Origin: Marsupella aquatica
Taxonomy: Eukaryota; Marchantiophyta
Length of the DNA: 64,000 bases
Assembly: GCA_973895155.1 (NCBI GenBank)
Contig: OZ316894.1
Coordinates: 11,408,001 to 11,472,000, forward strand
Direction: 5' to 3'
Shown: one piece after another, positions 46,747 through 59,478 of the stretch
How positions within the stretch are numbered: the stretch's first letter is position 1
Layout of the letters: each line of letters opens with the position of its first letter
Notes under the pieces: generated by a model
Databases searched by the model: none
Told to the model about the DNA's origin: nothing
What the model saw: only the letters and a program-made list of their open reading frames with translations
Made by a program: the position numbers and the translations under genes

Positions 46747-46837
46747 TCTACTTTGGGCCCCCCCTTTCTTCTTCCCTCCCTTGATTATAAATCTACTTTG
46801 GCCCCCCCCCCCCCTTTCTTCTTCCCTCCCTTGATTG
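46747..46837. repeat. 45-bp tandem duplication with poly-C
   Basis: Two units start TCTACTTTGG at 46747 and 46792, followed by a C run (7 and 13 C) and then TTTCTTCTTCCCTCCCTTGA. The C run expanded in the second unit. Confidence 0.9.
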
Positions 46838-47012
46838 GGTTGCTTTGCCTTTGGGACCCTTGTCTCCATGTTTTGCGTTTTTGCCTTTTGGGACTTTCAT
46901 ATGTATATTTTTAGGAATCAGTCCTTTTCTCATACAAACGAAAATTTCGTTCTAAGACGAAGGAGGGCCCTCTCGCTCACAGCTAAACGAGAGCAGAAGA
47001 AAAAGTGTTTGT

Positions 47013-47379
47013 CCTAACTCATCTCTCAACACCACGAGAGCAGAAGAAGAAGAATTTATGTTGGTCCCCATTCATCTTTCAACACAGCGAGAGCAGAAGT
47101 AGAATTGTCTCTCTTGGTCCCCATCCATCTCTAGAGAAAGAGCAGACGAAGAATTGCCTCTCTTGGTCCCCATTCATTCCTAAACACAGCGAGAGCAAAA
47201 GAAGAATTGCTTCTGTTGGGCCCCATTCATCTCTCAACACAGCGCAAGCAAAAGGAGAATTGCTTCTCTTGCTCCCCATTCCTCTCCCAACCCAGCGGGA
47301 GCAGAAGAGGAATTGTTTCCCTTGGTCCCCGTTCATCTCTCAACACAGCGAGAGCAGGAGAACTGGTTCTTCTCGATGT
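47013..47379. repeat. 53-bp minisatellite, seven units
   Basis: Unit starts (CCCCATTCATCTCTCAACAC-like) are at about 47013, 47066, 47119, 47168, 47221, 47274 and 47327; one unit is 49 bp and the others 53 bp. Each contains AGCGAGAGCAGAAG. Because 53 is not a multiple of three, successive units are read in successive frames, yet one open frame (47005-47457, +) passes through the whole array, as does one on the other strand (47079-47336). This follows from the unit having no stop in any frame and is not evidence of a protein. The array lies about 460 bp upstream of the cycloartenol synthase start. Confidence 0.92.
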
Positions 47380-47835
47380 TTATGGATCGGAGCTTCCACT
47401 TACAAGGCCCTGCTGAGGAACCTAAAGCAATGTAGAGTGAAGAAGTACATTCGATGACACGGAGTCTGCGTGAGACGGCGTGCCACGACCTTGGAGCTTC
47501 GTTTTGGCAGGCCCATGATCTTTGATACCCAACTCCAAGGTAGACAATTTCCTGATCCAGGTGAGTAGACAAAAATTTTAAATGATGTATCGTACATTGA
47601 GTGATTCACACTGAGAACTTCTGTAATGTCTCCCAGAGGAAGCCGTAGCATGTGCTAAAGGCTGCAATGCGTTCTTCTTGGGCTAATGCCGAGCGACTGA
47701 CTGAAACTGAGCTTCGGCGGTGCTAGCTGCAGCTTCATGTTTAGCAATTGAGGTGTGAAAGCGGAGTAGGCGCGATAATTCATCGGCCGATCGACCAACT
47801 TGGTTGCCGCGAAGGAGGACGGATAACGGGGCGCT

Positions 47836-50800
47836 ATGTGGACTTTAAAAATCGCAGAGGGAGGGGGGAAATGGCTGCGAACGACGAACGGGTATGTGGG
47901 TCGGCAAGTGTGGGAGTACGAAGATGAGGCCGGCACCCTTGCAGACAGTGCTAGGTTAGACGAGGCGCGTGCCATGTTCACTAAGACTCGCCATGAGCAA
48001 CGCCACAGTGCCGACATTCCCATGCGGCTGCAAGTACGTACACTTCGAACCCAACAACCCAACCAATTTCATGAATCGTCCTTGACCTCGATGACATGGG
48101 AAGCAGATCATCTCGTAAATCCTCCAAGCTTTAATGTCCTGAATGGGAGAAGTTTGATCCCATTCGCCCTCCTGGAGCTTGCTCTTCTTCATGACATAAG
48201 ACTGAGGGTTCTTATCACGTTATTCTTCTTGATGAAATGGGGGAAAACTTATCGCACAACCCCTCTTAGATCTTGGGTTGTTCTTGACGAAATTTGGGGG
48301 GCATCGTAGCTCATAACTCCTTTCAGAGCTCATTAGTCATGATGAAATGGAACGAGCTATAAGATCAAACATTGAATTTTTAAATCTCAATAGAGATTCT
48401 GTTCTGCGTTTGTATCCTCTTGTCCGGCTGAAAACTCATTTCGTACCTGGGTCATGTTTGGATTCAGTTTGCGAAGAAAAATCCTTTGCCACCTTTACCT
48501 GCTCAAGTGGAAGTAAGTGTCCCTGAGGACTTGACAAATGCAGCTGTGGAAACCACGTTGACGCGAGCCGTCAGATTTTATTCGACAATTCAGGCCGATG
48601 ATGGACATTGGCCAGGTGATTATGGGGGACCAATGTTTCTCTTGCCAGGACTGGTAAGACGTCTGTTGATGACAAGAAAATTTTCAGTTTGTGTATGCAT
48701 GGAGTGGCCTTTCTACCGACTGATCAGCATTTCGAGAATTACGTCAGCTGCTCCCATATCCACTTCTTAACTGTGCTGACGCTTCGTTCGCATTCTGGGC
48801 TGTGAGTCCTTGTTCGACACTTCTTTCACCACTGCGTCTGTTACAGGTCATTACCCTTTATGTCACTGGAGCATTGGATGAGACCTTACCTGAACCACAC
48901 CGACGCGAAATACGACGATATCTGTGCAACCATCAGGTGTTGTTCCGACTTTCAGAAATTTCTTGCAATTTCTAGCTGACTCGTGACACATTTAAGATAA
49001 GAAACGTCGTGAAGTAATGTGAGCAAGTTTCAAGCTCGACTGATTTCTCTGCAAAGAACTGTCCATCGCAAGTAGAATCTAGCCAGGTTGCAGAATCAAG
49101 TGAATAACGTGGTTATAATTTAATGCAGAACTCGGATGGAGGATGGGGTTTACATATCGAAGGACACAGTACGATGTTTGGCTCAGCTCTCACTTACGTG
49201 ACTCTTAGACTGCTAGGAGATGGTCGTGGATTCGATGTCAGATATCAAGAGGCACTTGAACGTGGAAGAGATTGGATTTTGCTGCACGGAGGAGCTACAG
49301 GAATAACTTCATGGGGAAAGTTTTGGCTTTCGGTGATTACTCCTCCTTGTGAAGAATATCTACGTCAGTCCCCTTCTGTATTTTCCTTAGCCAATAGACC
49401 TCTTGTGCATCCTTTGCAGTTGTTTTGCTTTCCAGCTCTACTAAGGTGTGTGCTGGACAGGTTTTGGGAGTGTTTGAATGGTCTGGCAACAATCCATTGC
49501 CCCCAGAAATGTGGTTATTGCCTTACGTCCTACCTGTGCAGCCAGGTGAGTCGTTTCTATTTTTGCATTTCGTTAATTCTCTGAACATATTTCGTCTTGG
49601 GCACAGGCATTTTGTCAATCTTCGTCTTGTGTCCTTAAGGGAAAGGCTGACTTGCTGCAGGTCGGATGTGGTGCCATTGTCGTATGGTATATCTACCCAT
49701 GAGCTATGTCTATGGACGGAGATTCACTGGAGAATTGACGTCTTTGGTTAAGGATATCAGAAAGGAAATATTTTGTCAAAAATACAGTAACATCGACTGG
49801 AATAGAGCCCGAAATGAATGTTGCAAGGTGCGTTGATGACTACGCATCTGAATATTGGAATTCCGGAAGTTTTCGAGGAAGGATTTTTGTAAACATAGAA
49901 TAAGCTTTAATGTGTTCTTAGTGTTAGGTGCTAGTTATAGCAGAATCGAATTTCCGATAGAAAGTTGTGGCTGGTATAGATGGCAACTTTTAATCTTTGC
50001 TTTCTTGTCTTGGAATATTGTAGTTTCAGTTTCTAATTCCCTTCATGGCCGCTGGATTGCATTCTAACTTCTTGCGACTTGGTTCAGGAGGACCTGTACT
50101 ATCCTCATTCTAAGCTGCAAGATATTCTGTGGGGAACGCTGTATAAAGTGGGTGAGCCTGTGCTGCAAAGCTGGCCAGGAACCAAACTTAGAGAAAAAGC
50201 TTTGGGTGAAGCAATCAAGCACATACACTATGAGGATGAGAGTACCCGTTACCTTGATATTGGACCTGTGAACAAGGTTCTCGGCCCCTTCTTTATCTAT
50301 ATTCTCTTACAGAGCCAGCAATTGACCTCCTGTTGTGCTAAGAAGAAGCTTCGCATCCTCGAAGAATTTTTCTTGTCATCAAAATTCCAAAAACTCATCA
50401 TCAACCTATTGTTGCAGCGCTCTCACTTTCTAATTGGTTCAAGTCCTGGGATTTCTGATGTGGTCAGGCTGTGGGTTGGTGCAGTCTCTGAACATGTTGG
50501 CATGCTGGGTGGAAAATCCGCATTCAGATGCCTTCCAAAAACATCTGGCAAGAGTGAAAGACTATCTATGGCTTGCTGAAGATGGCTTGAAAATGCAGGT
50601 ACGTCTACATACCACAACAACAGGAAGATACCAGGAGCCTGAGTCTCTGAAAGTTTTTGACTGTCGCGGAATCTTTGCTACTTTTCCAATACATGCTTCA
50701 AAGATCTAAGTCGCGCCATTCCTAACTTTCAACAAATGTCAATTCGTAAAGATTGTAGTTGTCATGTTTGTCTTACCCCGTGAATCCGTGTAACTGCAGG

Positions 50801-53800
50801 GATATAATGGTAGTCAACTGTGGGACACGGCTTTTGCGATTCAAGCCCTAGCCTCCACAGGATTGCCAAAGGAAACGAGCTCTACGTTGAAGAAGGCCCA
50901 TTTTTACCTTGACCAGACACAGGTGTCCTCGTAGTAGTAACTCTTGAAGGTTGGGTCATATTGTAGATCGTGAGGATAGAAGTGCATTATTAAAAGTTGG
51001 ATAGGTTACCGTGACGCCAAGATGTTTCCTGATCTTTCTGAAACTTCCCCGAGGATCTGCAAAATTGTTTCTGGCAGAAAAACTGAACAGACCTTTCTCA
51101 TTCCCTTCCGACCGTGGAAAGGTAGGTAGCAGAGGACTCTAGGAGATGGCCATATCTGTTAAGACTTGGCCCTGTGAAATTGTAATAATCATGCTTAGTC
51201 TTATAGGAAGTACTAATTGCCGCTTGTGAATTTTCTGTCTGCTTCAAGGTACAAGAAGACAGCCCAGGCATCTTGACTCATTGGTATAGGCATATTTCAA
51301 AAGGTGCTTGGCCTTTCTCTTCAAGAGATCATGGATGGCCAATTTCAGACTGCACATCTGAAGCCTTGAAGGTACACCTCTGCCAGCGAGACCTCCTGTC
51401 CGGAACCTTTTGTTGAAATCTGGAATTGTCCTGCTTTTCAAAATTGCAAAACTAATGTATCTCAGTGCAGGCTGAACTGATTCTCTCAAGTTTTCCAAGC
51501 GATCTTGTTGGGGAGCCCATTCCAGATGAGAGACTGTTCGATTGCGTGAATGTTATTCTATCTTACCAAGTATGAGCTCCTACTTCAACAATCATGTCAT
51601 GATTTAAGTAAATGATATTCTAAACAATCAAAAGAATCCATGGCAGTCGACGAAAGCATTTGAACTGTTTAAGGATGGAGCATATGGGTAGTCACGGGGG
51701 AAAAAAGTCACGTTCATTCCTCAAAAACCACGTCGAAGAGAATTTTGTGTTTTCGTCCTGCTGGACCCTTTTTAAGGTATTGTCTTGCATGGTTTCGGCT
51801 AGACAGATGTGGACCCTAATTGAAGCTATTCGGGGTGCATTTACAGAACAAAGATGGTGGATGTGCAACTTATGAGAGCACTCGTTCTTATCCTTGGCTT
51901 GAGGTGAGCAAGCAGTACCTCAATCATCCACTAGCAAGGAATGTTTCGGGAAAATTTCTAAGCATTAAAGTCACAAGTGCCACTACTGTAGGGTTTTAGA
52001 CTTGATTTTTTACATTATTGCTGCAGGATTGGTGTTTCTTATTTAACCGGGGTTTAAATGACGGCTTCTTTGCCTCATCATCTGTTTAATAAAATTCAAA
52101 CGTGCACTAGTACAACTATCGAGAACACAATATCGTTAAGTGGTTGAGAAATGGTTGTAAAAGGGAAGTGAAGGTCACATGAAGGGGTTGCAAGACGCGA
52201 GATGTGGAATCTGATCTTTGACTTGCTTCCCTTCTTTGTCCTAGGTCCCATTCTGTTCAGGCTTGGGTTAACGGAATATTGCTTTGTCAGGCAAACACTA
52301 ACTAACAAACTGTTGGCAATAATGTGATCCAGTACATAAACCCCTCAGAGTGTTTCAGCGACATAATGATTGACTACTCGTGAGTATCTGGGTTCTTTTC
52401 CTTAAGAATAATTCAGTGCGTGAGAGTTGGGCAGGCCCACTCAAATGATTTCACCTGCAAAACTGCGTTCATTGTAAAGAGAAACTTCATCAGTGGGCGT
52501 TTTCTTAATGGGTATGATATCTATATAATTTTGCTAATCAGGGAATGAAATGGCGTTTCCAGGTGGGTGGAATGCACATCAGCCTGTCTTACGGCATTGG
52601 CAGCTTTCCGCAAAAAGTATCCAACCCATCGTACATCCGAAGTCTCAACATATATCGCTCGTGCAAGGAACTTTATTAACAATGTCCAAGCTCCAGATGG
52701 ATCATGGTGCGAAATCCTTCTTTTCGTGGCATCATTCTTCCATTTAACCTCTATCAGCAAACATGTATTCAGGGTCTAAGACTTTTTTTTTTTAAGTGAC
52801 AGCGATTGTGATTTTAAACACCCAAAAACAAGTGAAAGTGTTATGAGCTTTAATGATTCATAGGAAACTTCCGGTGTTTTGTAATCACCCCTGTGGCTTC
52901 TCTATCCACCTGAAATGCTCCAGGCTCAATTCAGTGGATTGCAAAATCAAATTTACCTCTAGGACTTCGAAAGGCAGAAGGGAATTATGTTCATAATGCA
53001 GTATCTTAATCGCAACCTGGATCTTGCATCTGAAAGTGTAATGCTTACCAAACATCGCTAGCCTCAGTGCGCACCTGAAAGCACGGGATTTCTGAAGAGA
53101 CTTACATCTACAATGTTTTATACCCTAGGGATTGAAAGAAGCGTAATCACGGCTTATACTTGTCTGCCATAATGAAAAGTCTGCATGGTGCTGATTTCAG
53201 GTATGGCAACTGGGGCGTGTGCTACCTATATGGCACTTGGTTTGGAGTGCTGGGTCTGATCGCTGCTGGCGAAACCTACTCATCCTCAAGTGCCATTCGG
53301 AAGGCTTGTGATTTCCTACTCGAGAAGCAGGAACAAGGAGGTGGCTGGGGGGAAAGTTATTTGTCGTGCCAGGACACGGTATGTCGCACTATCTCCTTGA
53401 TAATGAGATGCTCTTGCTAATCCTTCGGTGATAGAATGCAATGCGATGTGATGACTGAGAGGGATGGCATTTTACAGGCTTATACGTCGTTGGAAGGAGG
53501 CAAGGCCCACGTGGTGGGTACCTCATGGGCACTCCTGGTTTTAATAGCTGCTGGCCAGGTGAAGTCTAAGTGCTTAAGTGAACCATTAGAGATGTGGGAC
53601 TTTGTTTCAGTCATAGTTTCTGTTGATGTCAGCACTAAGCCTAGCAAGAACGTCATTGTGTGGTCAATCTGATATGAATTCCTCACCTGAGGCAATCTTT
53701 CAATATACATTCAAGTTCCTCCAAGTTACTCATAGCTTGTGAGATTCGTTTAAACAGGCTGACAGAGATCCAGAGCCTCTTCACAGAGGAGCAACTGTCC

Positions 53801-54190
53801 TCATCAATTCCCAATTTGAAAATGGGGATTTTCCACAGCAGGTAAACATGCTTACACAGCTTTATGTCATTCTTATGGCTACGTTTGTACAGTCTCGCCA
53901 TGTCATGTAGCGTGCCTGAAGATATGTTAAGCTGGACTTAACTATATGAGCTTAACTTAACTAATCCAGAGCCTCTTTCACAAAGAAGAGGTCTCCAAGT
54001 AGAAGCTAGTAAACCCTAAACCCTCCATTTCTTTCTGCTTTCGTAGATTTCTTATGGTCTGACCTGTTATGTCCAGGAAATCACTGGTGTTTTCAACAAG
54101 AACTGCATGATCTCTTATTCAGCATATCGAAACATCTTTCCAATATGGGCACTGGGAGAGTACCGCTCGACAGTCTTAACCCTTGAGTAG
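47836..54190 (+). CDS. CAS1: Cycloartenol synthase (oxidosqualene cyclase)
   Basis: The enzyme cyclises 2,3-oxidosqualene to cycloartenol, the first committed step of plant sterol synthesis, at the ER membrane. Eighteen exons: 47836-48033, 48468-48653, 48847-48936, 49129-49332, 49461-49545, 49661-49827, 50088-50276, 50485-50598, 50800-50922, 51249-51371, 51471-51569, 51847-51903, 52333-52379, 52563-52706, 53201-53378, 53478-53558, 53758-53841, 54077-54190; 760 residues, the usual size. The start [18 protein letters not shown] is typical. Several QW motifs occur. Residues that distinguish cycloartenol from lanosterol synthase are present: His260 in MWCHCRM, Tyr413 in GYNGSQ and Ile484 in WPISDC, with catalytic Asp486. 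Uncommon changes are DCTSE for DCTAE, Cys532 in GGCATYE for Phe, and SWVECT for PYVECT. No stops; all splice phases agree. Confidence 0.97.
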
Positions 54191-55101
54191 TATAAACTGC
54201 AGCTAGGAGTACTTAAACCACCACGGACACTTTGTAGAAGGGAAGTGTCCAAAAGTTCTCAATTTTTTCAAATTCGAGTCACTGCCCCGACTACAGTAGA
54301 CTATGCCAGCCTCCTCCATGATTTCAGGACAATTTTCCTTTAAATCACAATGCATCTATAAGAGCTCCGGAATAGAGCTCCGGGTAACCCTGACCTCTCA
54401 TTATAAAGTGCACAGGGTCAGTTTCACTAGGAATGGGCTTGAGCTCCACCTCTTGTGATGAGTGCTACACCTTTTATGGTGAGTACACTATTCACCACAA
54501 GACAGGAATGAGCACTAACGAGGCAGGGAATGGGGCAGGTTTGAAGGTTATGTACTATTTAGATTTTGCATTTGGCACCCTTCTGAATGTTCTTTATCTT
54601 TGCTATCCTAGAGAGAGAGATATGCTTGTAGACGGCCTTCTGGAAAAGTTTGCTTAATTAACACTCTCGATACTTTTCCCCAATCTGGACCTTTGATGGA
54701 CCTTTCTATCTCAGATCTGGACCGTTGATAGACCTCAGGGGGTCGATCAAGTAACAAGTTTCATTTTGGGGGTCATCAAGAAAATACCTCTCCTAGAGAA
54801 CTTCCTTCCTACTCATTTTAGATTTCGATCTTGAGCATCCAATCAATCCTGTTAACAATTTCAGGAATAACTATCACTAGAGACAGCATCTCTCTCCTCT
54901 GAGTGAGAGAAAGAAAAGATTTAAAACAACTTTTGACACCTCTTGTTGTAACTTCTCTTCTCATGGTTTTGAGTGATAATGGCATTACCTTAAGTAAGGA
55001 GGATCTCTACCTTATGTGCACACAAATTTTTCGTACCAGTATGTCATAGACTTGTGCCTTTCCTGGTCATTATGTGAAATATAGTCTCCTTTCATGTGCT
55101 G

Positions 55102-55362
55102 CACTTCTACTCTTGTATTTTATCTCACTCAATTTTAACATATATTATGCATTAACAAGAGAAATTGGATAACCTATACGTCATTATAATACAGAAAAAT
55201 GAAACCTGTATGAGCATGCTATAATCCCTTCATATCACACTTTTACTCTTGCATTTTATTTCACTCAGTGACATATATTATGTGTTACTAAAATAAATTA
55301 ATCACCTACACATCAATACAAGACCAAAAAAATGAAACATGTTCCCATATGAGCATGCCATA
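55102..55362. repeat. 136-bp diverged tandem duplication
   Basis: Units start CACTT(C/T)TACTCTTG at 55102 and 55238. Both contain ACATATATTATG and end with ATGAGCATGC(T/C)ATA. They differ at many positions and by short indels, so the duplication is old. Confidence 0.8.
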
Positions 55363-56078
55363 TATCTGCATACTTCATACTGCAGGGTCCATCTGACACA
55401 ATCTGATGGTTCGTCTTATATCTAGGGAGATTTAATGGGCTTTGAATCAACATACCCTATTCTTAGGATCTCCTGCCCAACACAAGGTACCAATTATCCA
55501 CAAGCAACTTTGTAAAAGCCATAAAGATTACTCTGTTTCAAATTCCCCAAATGGTCTTTGTACCCAAATAAATATTGTTTCCAGACCTCCACTTTTGGTT
55601 GATTTTGTGGCACCAAAACTTCTGCCTTGCATAGCAAAGCCATATCAACATCTGAGAATGCAACAGTTGTTTGCATCTAGTGTGCTCTGGAAATGCCTTC
55701 TATGGGAGCGGAGGAGAGCAAATGGGAGAAGGGAATAGAAAGGAAGAGGGATGTTATATCATAGAAAGAGAGAAAGTGTTACAAGAGTGTGTTTGGGTGG
55801 AACCTTTTTGGCCCATCCCTCTTACCATGGTACATCTGGTCTACATGCATTGGTCTCTCCTATGGACCTGTCTTTTTTCTTTTGTTGTAAGGTTTGAGTA
55901 GTTGCTGGCTGCTTCCAGGCACTCCTTCTTGACCCAAGTATATTCTTGACCTGCACACCCACCAATGGAACTTCGAATCCCTATGTATCCAATGTGTATT
56001 GAGAAAAATAAGAAGTCTAGGACAATATGTAAAATAAACACCCTCTTATGTCCTAAAAAGAACTTCTCCCAGTTCAAA

Positions 56079-56264
56079 TGAGATCAAACTTCTCCCAATT
56101 CAAATAAGCTCTTGAAGTGGAGTATTTATGGATACTTCTTCCAATATCCTCAAAAACAAGTAAGTTTTACAAGGGCTAATGAGATCAAACTTTTCCTAAT
56201 TCAGATAAACTCTTGAAATGGAGGATTATGAGGTAAACTTCTTCCAAAGTCATCAAGAACAAGA
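56079..56264. repeat. 100-bp tandem duplication
   Basis: Units start ATGAGATCAAACTT at 56079 and 56179 and share CTTGAA(G/A)TGGAG and CTTCTTCCAA, with moderate divergence. Confidence 0.8.
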
Positions 56265-57105
56265 TCCAGGATAATGCAACAATTTTTGAAACCATCACCT
56301 TGCACGGACAGGGTCAAGATGCTTTATGGGATTCTATTTTGGGGTGTTGGTTTTGACGTGTACACACCAGCAGCCAGAGCCATGAGAATGTCCACACTGT
56401 GGAGTTACTCACGTGACTCTATGCGAAACAGGGCACATGCCTTGTATATGGCAACACATACTGTCTGCATGTGTGCGTCATTTGAACCCTAGTATAGCTT
56501 GATTTTGAATATGGATCTTTGGAGGAAGTGAAATAGTTTTGGAGACAACCCAGAAGAATATTACCAGCCTTCTTGAAATTCAGGCAGGGTTTGATAACCA
56601 CGTAGTGCCAAATTAACCTGTGTTAACAAAGTCTTGATGACCCAAGAACTCTGGGGCCTCTATGGCTACTAGAGGTAGTATTACAGGACACCCATGTTGA
56701 ATGACTAGTCCTCAGTCAAGATAAACTACTGTTGCTATTAACCATGGTGAAAATAAGGGTACGAGTAAGCTTATAAATCTGAAACTTACTTTAGTTAACT
56801 TTTGGAGTGTGGTCGTAAAACCCAATACTTCATATAATGTGTTAGGGTCTTTGAGGAGCATTTGGCAAGAAGAAAGTTTAAAAGATCATCCATGCTCATA
56901 AGGTAACTCAATTTAGGAACTCAAAAAGGAAAAATGCCTAGACCAGGGAAGGTTACACCTACTTGCTTAGGTACCAACTGTTTGCCCCCACTTCACCTGA
57001 AGCCTTCCTACCCAACACAACCATCTCACCACACCTTTTACACACACAGCACTCTCCTAACCCAAACAACCATCAGGGAAACCAATATCACCACACCTTC
57101 CCCCT

Positions 57106-57106
57106 C

Positions 57107-57137
<31 letters not shown>

Positions 57138-57139
57138 AC
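57106..57139 (+). repeat. Poly-C run followed by (CA)n microsatellite
   Basis: About 18 C are followed directly by about seven CA units. The open frames across it are Pro/His/Thr-rich and reflect composition only. Confidence 0.92.
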
Positions 57140-57489
57140 CAACCCCAACAACCGTGTCACCACACCAACTACAATTTGGGTGGAAAATGTCACAAGGGCG
57201 CCATTGCTGCCAGAGTTCTTGTTCTCAATCCTGTCACAGCCCGCTGAATGTCCACTTACATGCAAACTATCTCATCCCGCTAGGATGTCATTAGGTGAAA
57301 CCAGCACTTCCCATCCACTCCTACATTTCTACCCAACATACTCACCTTAGGTACTCTATGGTGTATTGTTTTCTCCACCATGCCATTTTTGTCTTTCAGT
57401 GCATTCTCTTCACCTTCCACTTGCCAAAATGGCTGTATCTCATACCCTCCCCCTCAGTATCAACCTGTCTCAAGCCCACTGTTGTCTCA

Positions 57490-57642
57490 CCCTGAAACTT
57501 TCATCACCCCAAAGTGGTCTAGAGGTATCACATTGGACACCCTGAAATTTGCAAGCACCCCAGAGTGGTCTCGAGGTATCACGCTGGACACCCAGAAACT
57601 TGCAAGCACCCCAGAGTGGTCTAGAGGTATCACGCTGGACAG
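57490..57642 (+). repeat. 51-bp (17-codon) tandem repeat, three units
   Basis: Three 51-bp units end at about 57540, 57591 and 57642. Each contains GTGGTCT(A/C)GAGGTATCAC. Since 51 is a multiple of three, one frame (57380-57673, +) reads as a 17-residue repeat with core WSRGITLD. No start, domain or splice context supports a gene, so it is recorded as a repeat. Confidence 0.9.
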
Positions 57643-58866
57643 TAGGCTCAAGGCTGCAGCTCTATGTGAATAGTTAGTTAGGTTGATGAATGTGATAGAA
57701 ACTGAATTTTCAGGAGTTGTATGCTTTTGGGTCCACTCAAATGAGACTGGCATTTTAATGTACCTCAATGATTCATTACTATTGCATCAAGGTAGGGGTG
57801 GAGAAATATCGTCCTAGATATAGGATCTCATGGAAACTTGTTCTACTGTGGAGGTACAATTCTTTGGCCAATTGATATGGTACAACACAAATAATATATT
57901 TTCCCATTTAAAACAAATACAATATGCTTAAAAATAATGCATATGGTCGCAGACTAAAAACATTAAACGAAATCTAGGGTCATCACTATTCGAAGTGACC
58001 GACCAGCAATGTTTTATTTCAGTCAGAAAAGCTGTTCGTGCAGCTTCAAATTTTACCGAAATATCTTTTCTCGCAGTAAAATAAGGAATGCAATTATGCA
58101 AAGGATTTGCAGATGTCGAACTGAACAGCTAGGATAATTAAGCGGATATATTCTAAAACGCTTCATTTATTACGGTGTCGTTGTACTAAATTATTGCTAC
58201 TGTGACCGTACCAGTGTGCGCGACTTTGCTCGCGTGATAACATGCGAATGACGGAGAAGTAAGGTCATGTAAGTTATGTAAGTCTCCCGCCTCTGAAATT
58301 AATTTAAGACGCAATCGTATCTGAACTGATCGAATTCAATTTCAGCTGTTGGATCGCACATCCTAGCGGCTGAGGCGTGTTTGTAACTTAATTTGTTTTG
58401 GGTCCGAAGGCATGATTTTACAGACAAATAATCCGTAAATTACTTAACTGCAGTTAGGCAAGACCCGTCGGCCGGTACGTTGATCATTACACACATACGG
58501 TACTGAGTCGGAATTGACGAATTTGGAGTACGGGTACGGTGTGTATGGGCATACGCGCATCCGACGTGTAAAGTATTAGTGTAAAGTAAAACCCTGCACA
58601 GTAGGGGCGTCTCAAAACTGAGATATGGTTTGAGTCATAATTTTTTCACAACGTTATGTAAATCATTTTTTCTTTTTTTTTGTTTCACCTGCCTTTACCT
58701 TGACTAACAATAATGGCATAAGACCAGTCCTTATCCTTAGGGCAAAAAGTTATGGACTATGAATTATGTGTGACTTGACTTTTTGTGTTCTTAAGCCATA
58801 ATTAGGGAGTTAAGGTACATCTAAATGTCAGCTTGTAGACTCCCTAGTGAGTCCATTCTCCCAAAC

Positions 58867-59478
58867 AGCTTTTTACTAACTTGGTCCCCTACTATCTGGA
58901 TTTACTAAAGTGTCTCTCAAACAGATTCGTTTATTTACCTGACCCCATTCTGTATACGAGTTAGGACTGACTCAGTACAGGCTTGTGACTCTACCTTTGT
59001 CTCATTTGGTTTAGAACCTCCCTCTACCACATAGTGAGGGCCATTGGTTGCAGGCTTAACCTGCTCATCTCCCTGTTCCCCATGTTCCTTACCAAACGTT
59101 CCAGGAAAACAAATGCAGCAGAATTATGCTTGGCCAAAAAAAAAAGGGAGACCCGGAATGTCCTTCTTACACAGAAAACCGTCACTTCCCTTCAAAAAAC
59201 ACATTTTTCATTCACAGAATGATTTTTTTGTCTTTATGTTCACAATTGTTTGCCCTGCAGCAGAGCGCTGGGAAGGGGGGGACAATGGGTTAATCCACAG
59301 CCAATTGTGCCTTGCCACGTGGCAGCAAGACGCAGCCAATGAGGTCAGAGGTTGAGTTATGTCTACTGAAGCAATGCTAACTCATAGATAACATTGGGGT
59401 CAGGTTAGTAAATGAAATTGTTTGAGGGACACCTCACAAAATTCAGGTAGTTTCGGGGACAAGTTAGTAAAAATGCTG
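58867..59478. mobile_element. Inverted-repeat (foldback/MITE-like) element
   Basis: The left arm (58867-58948) and the reverse complement of the right arm (59396-59478) align over about 80 bp. Shared blocks are TTTTTACTAACTTG, GTCCCC, TC(T/C)CTCAAACA and the inner CCTGACCCCA. The arms are about three-quarters identical. The outer boundary and target duplication could not be fixed. The interior of about 450 bp is not coding, apart from a short open frame without family features. Confidence 0.72.

Larger units (their letters stand above)
54191..57489. other. Intergenic, no gene seen
   Basis: The first few hundred bases are probably the 3' UTR of cycloartenol synthase. Near 54680-54735 two copies of ATCTGGACC(T/G)TTGAT(G/A)GACCT occur in tandem. 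Positions 54433-54657 hold an open stretch with a Cys-rich start and a hydrophobic middle, but no known family. The remainder is AT-rich and includes the duplications listed separately. Confidence 0.45.

Noticed and set aside
47005-47457. 150-codon open frame over the 53-bp array
   Set aside because: It exists only because the repeat unit lacks stops; consecutive units are read in different frames.
56934-57350. Pro/Thr/His-rich open frame across the poly-C and CA tract
   Set aside because: It is a low-complexity translation with no start context or domain.
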